A stretch of DNA of 12,756 nt from Faecalimonas sp. (GTDB taxonomy: Bacteria > Bacillota > Clostridia > Lachnospirales > Lachnospiraceae), in the NCBI GenBank assembly GCA_020024645.1, contig JAHHTN010000062.1, forward strand, positions 1 to 12,756. The letters run 5' to 3'. A program made the position numbers and the translations under genes. The notes under the pieces are model-generated. The model had not been told where the DNA came from. It ran no database searches and saw only the letters and a program-made list of their open reading frames with translations. Numbering within the stretch: the stretch's first letter is position 1; each line of letters begins with the position of its first letter. Positions 7,053 through 12,756 of the stretch are shown here, piece by piece.

Positions 7053-8957
7053 TTAATGTGATTTGATTTCGCGCCATAATTCGTTATAAATGGAATCGTT
7101 TTTATTTCCTAAGAATTTAAAGGTTTCGCAGCGTTCTAACTCTGTTGCACTAGGAAAAGCAATTTTGCTATTTCGGATGGCGGGATCTTCAATTAATTTT
7201 CGGCCTTCAGTGTTTGGAGTGGAATATGTGATATAATCAAAATTCATTTTTGCAATGTCAGGTCGACAAAGGAAATTGATGAATTTTTCACCATTTTCTT
7301 TGTGCTTAGCATTTTTAGGAATTACCCATGAATCAATCCAAACATTTGATCCTTCTTTCGGAATAACATATTCTAAATCTGGATTTTCAAGTTGTGTATA
7401 AATTGCTTCGCCAGAGTAAATAACACCAATTGCAGCTTCATTTCCAATCATTTTATCCCGAACTTGATCAATAACATATGCTTGTACTAGTGGCTTTTGT
7501 TTGATAAGTAATTCTTTTGCTTTTTCTAGTTCGTCTAAATCAGTAGCATTTAATGAGTAACCTAAATATTTTAGAGCAGTAGCAAAAGCATCACGAACAC
7601 TGTCTTGCATTAAAATATTGTCTTTGTATTTCTTGTCCCATAATACTGACCAACTATCAATTGGTTTGTCAACCATTTTTTTGTTGTAAAGAATGCCTAT
7701 CGTGCCCCAGCAGTATGGAACGGAATATTTGTTTTCAGCATCAAATTGTTTAGACTGTTTCATATATTGTGAACCAATATTTTTAATATTTGGAATATTG
7801 TCAAAGTTTAATTCGGCAAGTAAGTCATTTTCAATCATACGTTGAATCATGTAATCGGAAGGGCAGACAACATCATAAGCAATGGCGCCAGATTGAATTT
7901 TGGGATACATGATTTCATTTGTTTCAAATTCTTCATAAACAACATTGATTCCCGTTTCCTTTTCAAATAGAGTAATTACTTTCGGATCAATATATTCACC
8001 CCAGTTATAAACGATAACCTGATTGTTTCCCTTAAGATTCTTTTTAGAATTATAGAAAAATCCACCTGCAACAACAACAAGAGCCATTCCTATAGGGACG
8101 ATACGGCGAAAAATAAAGTGCGAAATACGAGTGATTTTGTTTACTTCCTTTGGTTTTGTTTCCCCGTTCTTGTTTGCAGGAGAAAGATTAATCAAAATTA
8201 ATAAAATTAGTACTGAAACAAAGAGAATAGTGGAAAGTGCGTACATTTCCGGTTTTATTCCTTTACGCACTTCACTATAAATTTTTGTGGAAAGTGTATC
8301 TACTCCAGGTCCTTTTGTAAAGTGTGTAATAACAAAATCATCTAATGACATGGTAAATGCTAACAAGAACCCTGAAAATACACCAGGTAAAATATCAGGA
8401 AATACAACTTTAAAGAAAGCATAAATTGGTGATGCACCTAAGTCTAATGCAGCTTCATAAGTACTTCGTTTTGTTTGTTTTAATTTTGGCATAACACTTA
8501 AAATAACATACGGTATATTAAATGTAATATGTGCTATTAAAATAGTTATAAATCCAAGAGAGAATTGGATTCCTACAAATTTTAATGCAGTTCCTATTGC
8601 GATAAAGAGAAGCATCAAAGAAATACCAGTCACAATATCTGCATTTAACATAGGAATATTTGTAATTCCCATTACAAGTGTTCTTGGTTTACGTTTCATA
8701 CTTTGAATACCTAAGGCAGCAGCAGTGCCTATAATCGTCGCAATAAAAGCAGACAAAAGTGCAATGATTAAAGTCGTATAGAGAGCATTCATAATTTGCT
8801 CATTTTGGAAAAGAGAAACATACCATTTTCCAGTAAATCCGCCCCATTTTGCTCGTGTTTTTGAGTTATTAAAAGAAAGTACGACAAGTGTAACAATTGG
8901 AGCATATAGTAAAAAAATAATTAGTGATAAATAAATATTTTGTAATAGTTTTTTCAT
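7053..8957 (-). CDS. PotC-PotD fusion: polyamine ABC permease plus substrate-binding domain
   Basis: This 634-residue protein joins two normally separate parts of a spermidine/putrescine importer. Residues 1-260 are a PotC-type permease with six membrane segments (about 10-28, 59-83, 105-128, 133-156, 190-213, 240-257). Its EAA loop is EAALDLGASPIYAFFKVVFP (168-187), which docks on the ATPase. A basic cytoplasmic linker (about 261-285) leads to a seventh membrane segment (286-302). Residues 312-634 are a PotD-like binding domain, starting at VIVYNWGEYIDP. By topology this domain faces outside and is held by segment seven; there is no lipobox cysteine. Aligned with E. coli PotD, W319, Y322, S367, Y369, W540, D542 and Y578 keep pocket residues, while D168, E171, W229 and Q327 appear as S453, D456, Y514 and K614. 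Its ATG shares one base with the potB stop, so translation is likely coupled. Polyamine import is strongly suggested; the exact substrate is inference. Confidence 0.93.
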   Translation of the reverse strand: MKKLLQNIYLSLIIFLLYAPIVTLVVLSFNNSKTRAKWGGFTGKWYVSLFQNEQIMNALYTTLIIALLSAFIATIIGTAAALGIQSMKRKPRTLVMGITNIPMLNADIVTGISLMLLFIAIGTALKFVGIQFSLGFITILIAHITFNIPYVILSVMPKLKQTKRSTYEAALDLGASPIYAFFKVVFPDILPGVFSGFLLAFTMSLDDFVITHFTKGPGVDTLSTKIYSEVRKGIKPEMYALSTILFVSVLILLILINLSPANKNGETKPKEVNKITRISHFIFRRIVPIGMALVVVAGGFFYNSKKNLKGNNQVIVYNWGEYIDPKVITLFEKETGINVVYEEFETNEIMYPKIQSGAIAYDVVCPSDYMIQRMIENDLLAELNFDNIPNIKNIGSQYMKQSKQFDAENKYSVPYCWGTIGILYNKKMVDKPIDSWSVLWDKKYKDNILMQDSVRDAFATALKYLGYSLNATDLDELEKAKELLIKQKPLVQAYVIDQVRDKMIGNEAAIGVIYSGEAIYTQLENPDLEYVIPKEGSNVWIDSWVIPKNAKHKENGEKFINFLCRPDIAKMNFDYITYSTPNTEGRKLIEDPAIRNSKIAFPSATELERCETFKFLGNKNDSIYNELWREIKSH

Positions 8958-9793
8958 TAAAATGCTGTCCCCTCTCCATCTTTATCATATTTTGCAATTA
9001 ATGCCATGCTTACAATAATGAATATCATTAAAACAAGCGAGAGTCCTGAGCCTACATTCCAATTACTACTTTGCTTGAACTCTTGTTCGATGACGTTTCC
9101 GATAAGAAGAATTTTACTACCTCCTAGTAAGTCGGAAATAACAAAAGTTGTAAGTGATGGAACAAATACCATAATAATTCCACTTATAATGCCAGATATA
9201 GTCAAAGGAAAAATAATTTTTGTAAAAGTTTGCATATTATTTGCACCTAAATCTTTAGCTGCAGATATAACATCTTTGTCAATTTTTACAATAACATTGT
9301 AAATAGGTAGTACCATAAATGGTAAAAAATTGTATACCATACCAAGTATAATAGCAGATGGAGTATTAATCATGGATTGAGTAGGTAAGTGGAAGAAGGA
9401 AAGGATGTTATTGATAACCCCATTTTTTTCCAAAAGTGTTTGCCATGCAAGTGTGCGAAGCAAAAAATTCATCCACATTGGCAAAATGAAAACTAATACG
9501 ACAAAACTTGTCTGATTCATACTTTTTGAGGCAAGAATCATTGCCAAAGGATATGCTAAGATAAGACAAATCAGTGTACTAACTAAAGAAAGCAAAAGAG
9601 CAAGTCCAAGTGCTTTCATATTTTCAGGTGTTGTAATTTTGGCAATATTTGACAAAGTAAATTGATTCTTATTGTTTGTCAAACCGTAATATAAAATCAT
9701 AAAAAGTGGAATGATGATAAAAGAAGCCGACCAAAATAGGTATGGTCCTGCCAATAGTTTTTTCTTATTCTTCAATAATAACAGCCTCCTCAT
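8957..9793 (-). CDS. potB: Polyamine ABC transporter permease PotB
   Basis: This is the first permease of the spermidine/putrescine importer, forming the membrane channel with the PotC half of the next protein. It has about six hydrophobic segments (near 17-37, 62-85, 96-112, 146-166, 198-215, 250-266) and the EAA loop SAAKDLGANNMQTFTKIIFP (177-196) that contacts PotA. The frame is open from an ATG at 9793, giving 278 residues and a 29-base overlap with potA. That ATG has no properly spaced ribosome binding site. An AGGAGG at 9785-9790 lies inside codons 2-3 and is well placed (nine bases) for a TTG at codon 7 (position 9775). Starting there would give 272 residues beginning with Met-Lys-Asn-Lys-Lys-Lys, a better fit to related PotB N-termini, and an 11-base overlap with potA. 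I regard the TTG as the more likely start. The stop shares one base with the start of the PotC-PotD fusion. Confidence 0.93.
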   Translation of the reverse strand: MRRLLLLKNKKKLLAGPYLFWSASFIIIPLFMILYYGLTNNKNQFTLSNIAKITTPENMKALGLALLLSLVSTLICLILAYPLAMILASKSMNQTSFVVLVFILPMWMNFLLRTLAWQTLLEKNGVINNILSFFHLPTQSMINTPSAIILGMVYNFLPFMVLPIYNVIVKIDKDVISAAKDLGANNMQTFTKIIFPLTISGIISGIIMVFVPSLTTFVISDLLGGSKILLIGNVIEQEFKQSSNWNVGSGLSLVLMIFIIVSMALIAKYDKDGEGTAF

Positions 9794-10838
9794 CCTCAGA
9801 TTCTGGTTTTTTCATAATCTGAATATCAAATGGATCTACTTTAATACCAACTTCTGTTCCAACGGGGAACAAATCCGTGCTATGTACAAGCCATTTGTAA
9901 TTGTTTGCAGTTACTTCCATTTCATAGTGAACCCCTTTGAAGATTAAGTGAGTAACAACTCCTTGCATGATTCCGTCTTCTACGTTTACTAAGTCGATAT
10001 CTTCGGGGCGAATTACTGCGTCTACAGGTTTATTTCTGCCAAACCCTGTATCTACACAAGGGAAGTTTACACCAAGAATTTTTACAAGTTTATCTTCCAC
10101 CATAGTTGCGGGTAAAATATTGCTATCACCGATAAAATCTGCAACAAAAGCATTTTCAGGTTCATTGTAAATGTCTTCGGGAGTACCGATTTGTTGAATA
10201 TATCCTTGATTCATAACAACAATAGTATCAGACATAGTAAGAGCTTCTTCTTGATCATGCGTAACATAAACAAACGTAATTCCTAATTCATTTTTTAATC
10301 GAATTAATTCGTACTGCATATCTTGACGAAGTTTTAAATCTAAAGCACCGAGAGGTTCATCAAGAAGAAGAACTTTTGGTTCATTTACAATGGCTCTAGC
10401 AATGGCAATACGCTGTTGCTGTCCACCACTTAAAGAGTCTGGGATACGGTTTTCGTATCCGTCTAGATTTACAAGTTTTAAGGCATATTTAATTTTGTCA
10501 TTAATGTATGCTTTTGATTTTCCCTTGATTTTTAGACCAAATGCGATATTCTCAGCAATGCTCATATGTGAAAAAAGAGCATATTTTTGGAAAACAGTAT
10601 TTAATTGGCGTTTGTTTGGAGCAAGATTTGTAATATCATTTCCCTCAAAAATAATTTTCCCTTCATTTGCGGTTTCAAATCCACCTAGAATACGAAGTAA
10701 TGTTGTCTTTCCGCAGCCACTTGGACCAAGTAAAGTTAAAAATTTATTTTCATTTATATATAAATTCAAGTCATCTAAGACCAAGTTGTCTCCATAAGAT
10801 TTGGAAATGTTTATCATATCAATTAATTTCTTTGCCAT
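9765..10838 (-). CDS. potA: Polyamine ABC transporter ATP-binding protein PotA
   Basis: PotA is the ATPase that powers polyamine import, acting as a dimer on the cytoplasmic face of PotB and the PotC half of the fusion. All ABC motifs are intact: Walker A GPSGCGKT (38-45), Q-loop Q84, signature LSGGQ (136-140), Walker B LLLDE (157-161) with the catalytic glutamate E161, and the switch histidine H194 in VTHDQEEAL. Residues from about 240 to 345 form the C-terminal TOBE-type regulatory region, with VDAVIRPEDI (272-281). The 357-residue length is normal for PotA; the acidic tail (SEDEEAVIIEE) is not diagnostic. AAGGAGG at 10844-10850, five bases before the ATG, makes the start secure. It follows the XRE-cupin regulator by 24 bases and overlaps potB. 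Because permease and binding-protein partners are all present downstream, the operon encodes a complete importer. Confidence 0.95.
   Translation of the reverse strand: MAKKLIDMINISKSYGDNLVLDDLNLYINENKFLTLLGPSGCGKTTLLRILGGFETANEGKIIFEGNDITNLAPNKRQLNTVFQKYALFSHMSIAENIAFGLKIKGKSKAYINDKIKYALKLVNLDGYENRIPDSLSGGQQQRIAIARAIVNEPKVLLLDEPLGALDLKLRQDMQYELIRLKNELGITFVYVTHDQEEALTMSDTIVVMNQGYIQQIGTPEDIYNEPENAFVADFIGDSNILPATMVEDKLVKILGVNFPCVDTGFGRNKPVDAVIRPEDIDLVNVEDGIMQGVVTHLIFKGVHYEMEVTANNYKWLVHSTDLFPVGTEVGIKVDPFDIQIMKKPESEDEEAVIIEE
9785..9790 (-). promoter_or_regulatory. Ribosome binding site pointing to a TTG start for potB
   Basis: A perfect AGGAGG on the minus strand lies within the 3' end of potA and inside the first codons of the longest potB frame. 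Nine bases separate it from an in-frame TTG (9773-9775). The upstream ATG at 9791-9793 has only GAGG directly touching it, which is too close to work as a Shine-Dalgarno site. Another gene in this operon, potA, uses the same AGGAGG core. Confidence 0.6.
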
Positions 10839-10862
10839 GATAGCCTCCTTAAATAGTAGTGA

Positions 10863-11402
10863 TTAAAAGTTTGGCGGTGTGCTTACCCAAATAAGTTTTG
10901 CACCGCTTTTTTGATTTGCTTTTATATAATGTTCTGAATGAGGAGTAAAATAAAAAGATTCTCCCTTTTTTGCGTGATAAACTTTTTTACCGATATGAAT
11001 TTGTATACTTCCTTGAAGTACATAACCAAATTCTTCTCCCTCGTGAGGAAGGTCGGGATAAGTAGAACCGCCTGGCTTTAATGTAAGGCGAATGGGTTCC
11101 ATCATATTTTTTTGTGCGTTTGGAATAATCCATTCGACTGTGTTTTCTAACTCTGTATCTACTTTTTTAAAATAATCTTCATTTCCAAATACAATTTGTT
11201 CATCTGATTCCTCTTGAAAGAAGTCTTTCAAACTGGTTCCGAGACACTGAAGAATATCGACTAGGGTAGAAATAGAAGGGGAGGTTAAATCCCTTTCTAA
11301 TTGGGAAATAAATCCTTTCGAAAGTTCGGCACGATCGGCAAGTTCTTCCTGAGTTAAATTTTTTGCTATTCGTAATTCTTTTAATTTCTGACCAATTTGC
11401 AT
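10863..11402 (-). CDS. XRE-family regulator with C-terminal cupin domain
   Basis: This 179-residue protein is a DNA-binding regulator. Residues about 4-60 form an XRE-type helix-turn-helix (LTQEELADRAELSKGFISQLE, about 16-36). Residues about 103-175 form a small cupin barrel, with motif 1 around PHEGEEFGYVLQG (119-131; H120 and E124) and motif 2 GESFYFTPHSEH (147-158; H155 and H158). Proteins of this layout, such as E. coli PuuR, often sense a small metabolite or a metal and control nearby transport or catabolic genes. It sits first in the operon, 24 bases ahead of potA, so it probably controls polyamine uptake and its own gene. The ligand is unknown; a polyamine is inferred only from context. 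The start is supported by AAAGGAGA just upstream. A sigma-A-like promoter and a perfect inverted repeat lie in the leader. Confidence 0.93.
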   Translation of the reverse strand: MQIGQKLKELRIAKNLTQEELADRAELSKGFISQLERDLTSPSISTLVDILQCLGTSLKDFFQEESDEQIVFGNEDYFKKVDTELENTVEWIIPNAQKNMMEPIRLTLKPGGSTYPDLPHEGEEFGYVLQGSIQIHIGKKVYHAKKGESFYFTPHSEHYIKANQKSGAKLIWVSTPPNF

Positions 11403-11437
11403 AAATCTCCTTTCTGTCTGGTTGATAGTTGGCTTTA

Positions 11438-11456
11438 ACTAAACAAAAAGTTTAGT
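11438..11456. repeat. Perfect inverted repeat, candidate operator of the XRE-cupin regulator
   Basis: ACTAAAC, five A, then GTTTAGT: seven-base arms with perfect symmetry in the leader between the predicted promoter and the regulator start codon. On the minus strand it lies about 27 bases past the -10 box. The symmetric half-sites fit binding by a dimeric helix-turn-helix protein, and the neighbouring XRE-cupin gene is the obvious candidate. It could instead form a small mRNA hairpin. No U-tract follows in the transcribed direction, so it is not a terminator. The operator role is inference. Confidence 0.45.
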
Positions 11457-11482
11457 ATTTCTTAACAAAGCACGCATAATCC

Positions 11483-11510
11483 ATTATACAGAAAAATGTA
11501 AAAAAATCAA
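11483..11510 (-). promoter_or_regulatory. Sigma-A-type promoter of the regulator-pot operon
   Basis: On the minus strand, TTGATT (11505-11510) and a perfect TATAAT (11483-11488) are separated by 16 bases of T-rich DNA. Transcription would start near 11476, leaving a leader of about 70 bases that contains the inverted repeat at 11438-11456. It is the only good promoter seen upstream of the regulator and pot genes, whose short spacings suggest a single transcript running through the rluA-type gene. Confidence 0.65.
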
Positions 11511-11511
11511 C

Positions 11512-11555
11512 AAAAAAAGAGCTGTAAATAAAAGAAATTTTGTACAGCTCTTTTT
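11512..11555 (-). terminator. Intrinsic terminator after aroC
   Basis: GAGCTGTA (11519-11526) pairs perfectly with TACAGCTC (11543-11550), extended by A/T pairs to about 13 bp, around a 16-base loop that can itself pair weakly. On the minus strand the stem ends in a run of seven T. It starts about 10 bases after the aroC stop, separating aroC from the next operon. The plus strand also has five T after the stem, so it could work in both directions, though no plus-strand gene is near. Confidence 0.85.
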
Positions 11556-11565
11556 GCTTAAAGTT

Positions 11566-12666
11566 TTACTTCTCATAAAATCGAATAATATTTTCTAGGC
11601 GCGAAGACATATTTAATAATAGTAAGTCAATCAAGGTTAATGCTGTCATAGCTTCTACTACAACGACAGCACGAGGAACGATAATTGGATCGTGTCTTCC
11701 AGAAATGGATAGGGTAGTATTTTCGCCAGTTGATGTAACCGTATTTTGTGGTTGTGCAATAGAAGGTGTTGGCTTAAAAGCTGTTCGAAAAATCAAATCA
11801 TTCCCGTCACTTATTCCCCCTAAAATTCCACCAGCATGATTTGTTTTTTTGCAAGTCATTCCGTTTTCTATATAAAATTCATCATTGTTTTCACTGCCTA
11901 GTGTCGAAGTGACAGAAAAACCATCACCAACTTCCATTCCTTTTACAGCACCTATAGAAAACATTGCTTGAGCAAGACATGCGTCTAATTTATAAAAAAC
12001 AGGCTCGCCAATTCCAGCAGGAAGATTTTTTACTTGACATTCGATTATACCACCAGCAGAATCACAGTTTGACATACAGGCATTTAAAAATGAAGATGCT
12101 TTATTTGCGTATGTAATATTAGGCATATAGAGAATGTTTTCGTTTATTTCGGAAAAATGGTATTCAGAAGATGGAATTTCATAAGGACCGATAGATTTTG
12201 TGTAGGCTAAAACAGTTATACCGAATTCTTTTAATAGTTTTAAAGCAATAGCACCACCTGCAACACGTCCGATTGTCTCTCTTCCAGAAGAACGCCCGCC
12301 ACCTCTATAATCACGAAAACCATATTTAGCGTCAAATGTATAATCTGCATGACCTGGGCGATAACAAGAGCTAATATTACTATAATCTTTTGAGTGTTGG
12401 TCTTCATTGCGAACAAGGAGAGAAATTGGAGTACCAGTGGTTTTTCCCTCAAAAACACCAGATAAAATTTCTACAGTATCATTTTCATTTCGTTTAGTAG
12501 TATATTTATTTTGTCCAGGTTTTCGACGATTTAAAAATTCTTGAATATCATTTTCGGAAAGCGAAAGACCAGCAGGACAGCCATCAACGACAACTCCGAT
12601 TCCTTTGCCGTGGGATTCGCCCCATGTAGTTATTTTAAAAATAGTTCCATATGTTGAGCCAGCCAT
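11566..12666 (-). CDS. aroC: Chorismate synthase AroC
   Basis: AroC converts 5-enolpyruvylshikimate-3-phosphate to chorismate, the last step of the shikimate pathway leading to aromatic amino acids and folate. It needs reduced FMN although the reaction is redox-neutral. The 366-residue protein is full length. Family signatures are present: GESHG (16-20) with conserved H19, RPGHADYT with H106, GGGRSSGRETIGRVAGGA (122-139), GGILGGISDG (279-288) followed by FKPTPSI (297-303), and RHDP (324-327) with D326. A strong AAAGGAGG ribosome binding site lies six bases before the ATG. It looks monocistronic: a candidate promoter lies just upstream, an intrinsic terminator just downstream, and no other shikimate gene is in the window. 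A monofunctional enzyme lacking its own flavin reductase domain is expected from the length. Confidence 0.97.
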   Translation of the reverse strand: MAGSTYGTIFKITTWGESHGKGIGVVVDGCPAGLSLSENDIQEFLNRRKPGQNKYTTKRNENDTVEILSGVFEGKTTGTPISLLVRNEDQHSKDYSNISSCYRPGHADYTFDAKYGFRDYRGGGRSSGRETIGRVAGGAIALKLLKEFGITVLAYTKSIGPYEIPSSEYHFSEINENILYMPNITYANKASSFLNACMSNCDSAGGIIECQVKNLPAGIGEPVFYKLDACLAQAMFSIGAVKGMEVGDGFSVTSTLGSENNDEFYIENGMTCKKTNHAGGILGGISDGNDLIFRTAFKPTPSIAQPQNTVTSTGENTTLSISGRHDPIIVPRAVVVVEAMTALTLIDLLLLNMSSRLENIIRFYEK

Positions 12667-12699
12667 AGTGTACCTCCTTTGTACAATTATTACATAACT

Positions 12700-12728
12700 A
12701 TTATAAGATATGCTTAAATATCACGCAA
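12700..12728 (-). promoter_or_regulatory. Candidate sigma-A promoter of aroC
   Basis: On the minus strand, TTGCGT (12723-12728) and a perfect TATAAT (12700-12705) are exactly 17 bases apart. Transcription would begin about 27 bases before the aroC start codon, leaving room for the ribosome binding site but no leader control. The -35 box matches only three of six bases. The remaining 28 bases to the window end show nothing further. Confidence 0.55.
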
Positions 12729-12756
12729 TTATTAATTTTTAAAGTTTCCTATATAC

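Noticed and set aside
9006..9302. Plus-strand open frame opposite potB
   Set aside because: Antisense to conserved membrane segments and the EAA loop of PotB; no recognisable protein.
10390..10797. Plus-strand open frame of 135 codons opposite potA
   Set aside because: It is the complement of the Walker A to signature region of PotA and shows no family motif.
12240..12458. Minus-strand open frame of 72 codons in another frame within aroC
   Set aside because: Overlaps the GGGRSSGRET region of chorismate synthase; hydrophobic shadow sequence without a ribosome binding site.

Overview
The window is ordinary, well-packed chromosomal DNA from a low-GC Gram-positive bacterium. It most likely comes from the class Clostridia, probably a Lachnospiraceae-type gut anaerobe. 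This rests on the AT-rich codon use, strong AGGAGG-type ribosome binding sites, a short RpoD, the order dnaG-rpoD-trmK-nif3, a nucleoside kinase with a threonyl-tRNA-synthetase-like N-terminus, and a polyamine transporter whose second permease is fused to its binding protein. The family-level placement is inference. I see no mobile element, CRISPR array, RNA gene or phage gene, and no gene-free stretch longer than about 165 bases.

The left half (21-6151, plus strand) is a housekeeping operon: dnaG (primase), rpoD (primary sigma factor), trmK (tRNA A22 methyltransferase), a NIF3/YqfO-like dinuclear-metal protein and a uridine-kinase-like nucleoside kinase. Spacings are short (36, 8, -22 and 49 bases), so the genes are probably co-transcribed. 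A weak extra promoter may sit just before rpoD.

The right half is all on the minus strand. Reading in the direction of transcription it holds aroC (chorismate synthase) with its own promoter and terminator. Next comes a second unit made of an XRE-cupin regulator, potA (ATPase), potB (permease), a potC-potD fusion (permease plus membrane-tethered substrate-binding domain) and an RluA-family pseudouridine synthase. The pot genes overlap or nearly touch. A good sigma-A promoter precedes the regulator, and a perfect 7-bp inverted repeat in its leader is a plausible site for autoregulation.

The two halves converge at 6148-6151, where the kinase and rluA stop codons overlap. A strong hairpin inside the 3' end of the kinase gene lies just past the rluA stop on the minus strand and may end that transcript.

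I did not find a convincing undescribed system. The points most worth a second look are the PotC-PotD fusion with a seventh membrane segment replacing a lipoprotein anchor, the altered residues in its polyamine pocket, the operator-like palindrome, the hidden terminator-like hairpin, the TTG start suggested for potB, and the kinase's synthetase-like domain that has lost its metal-binding histidines.
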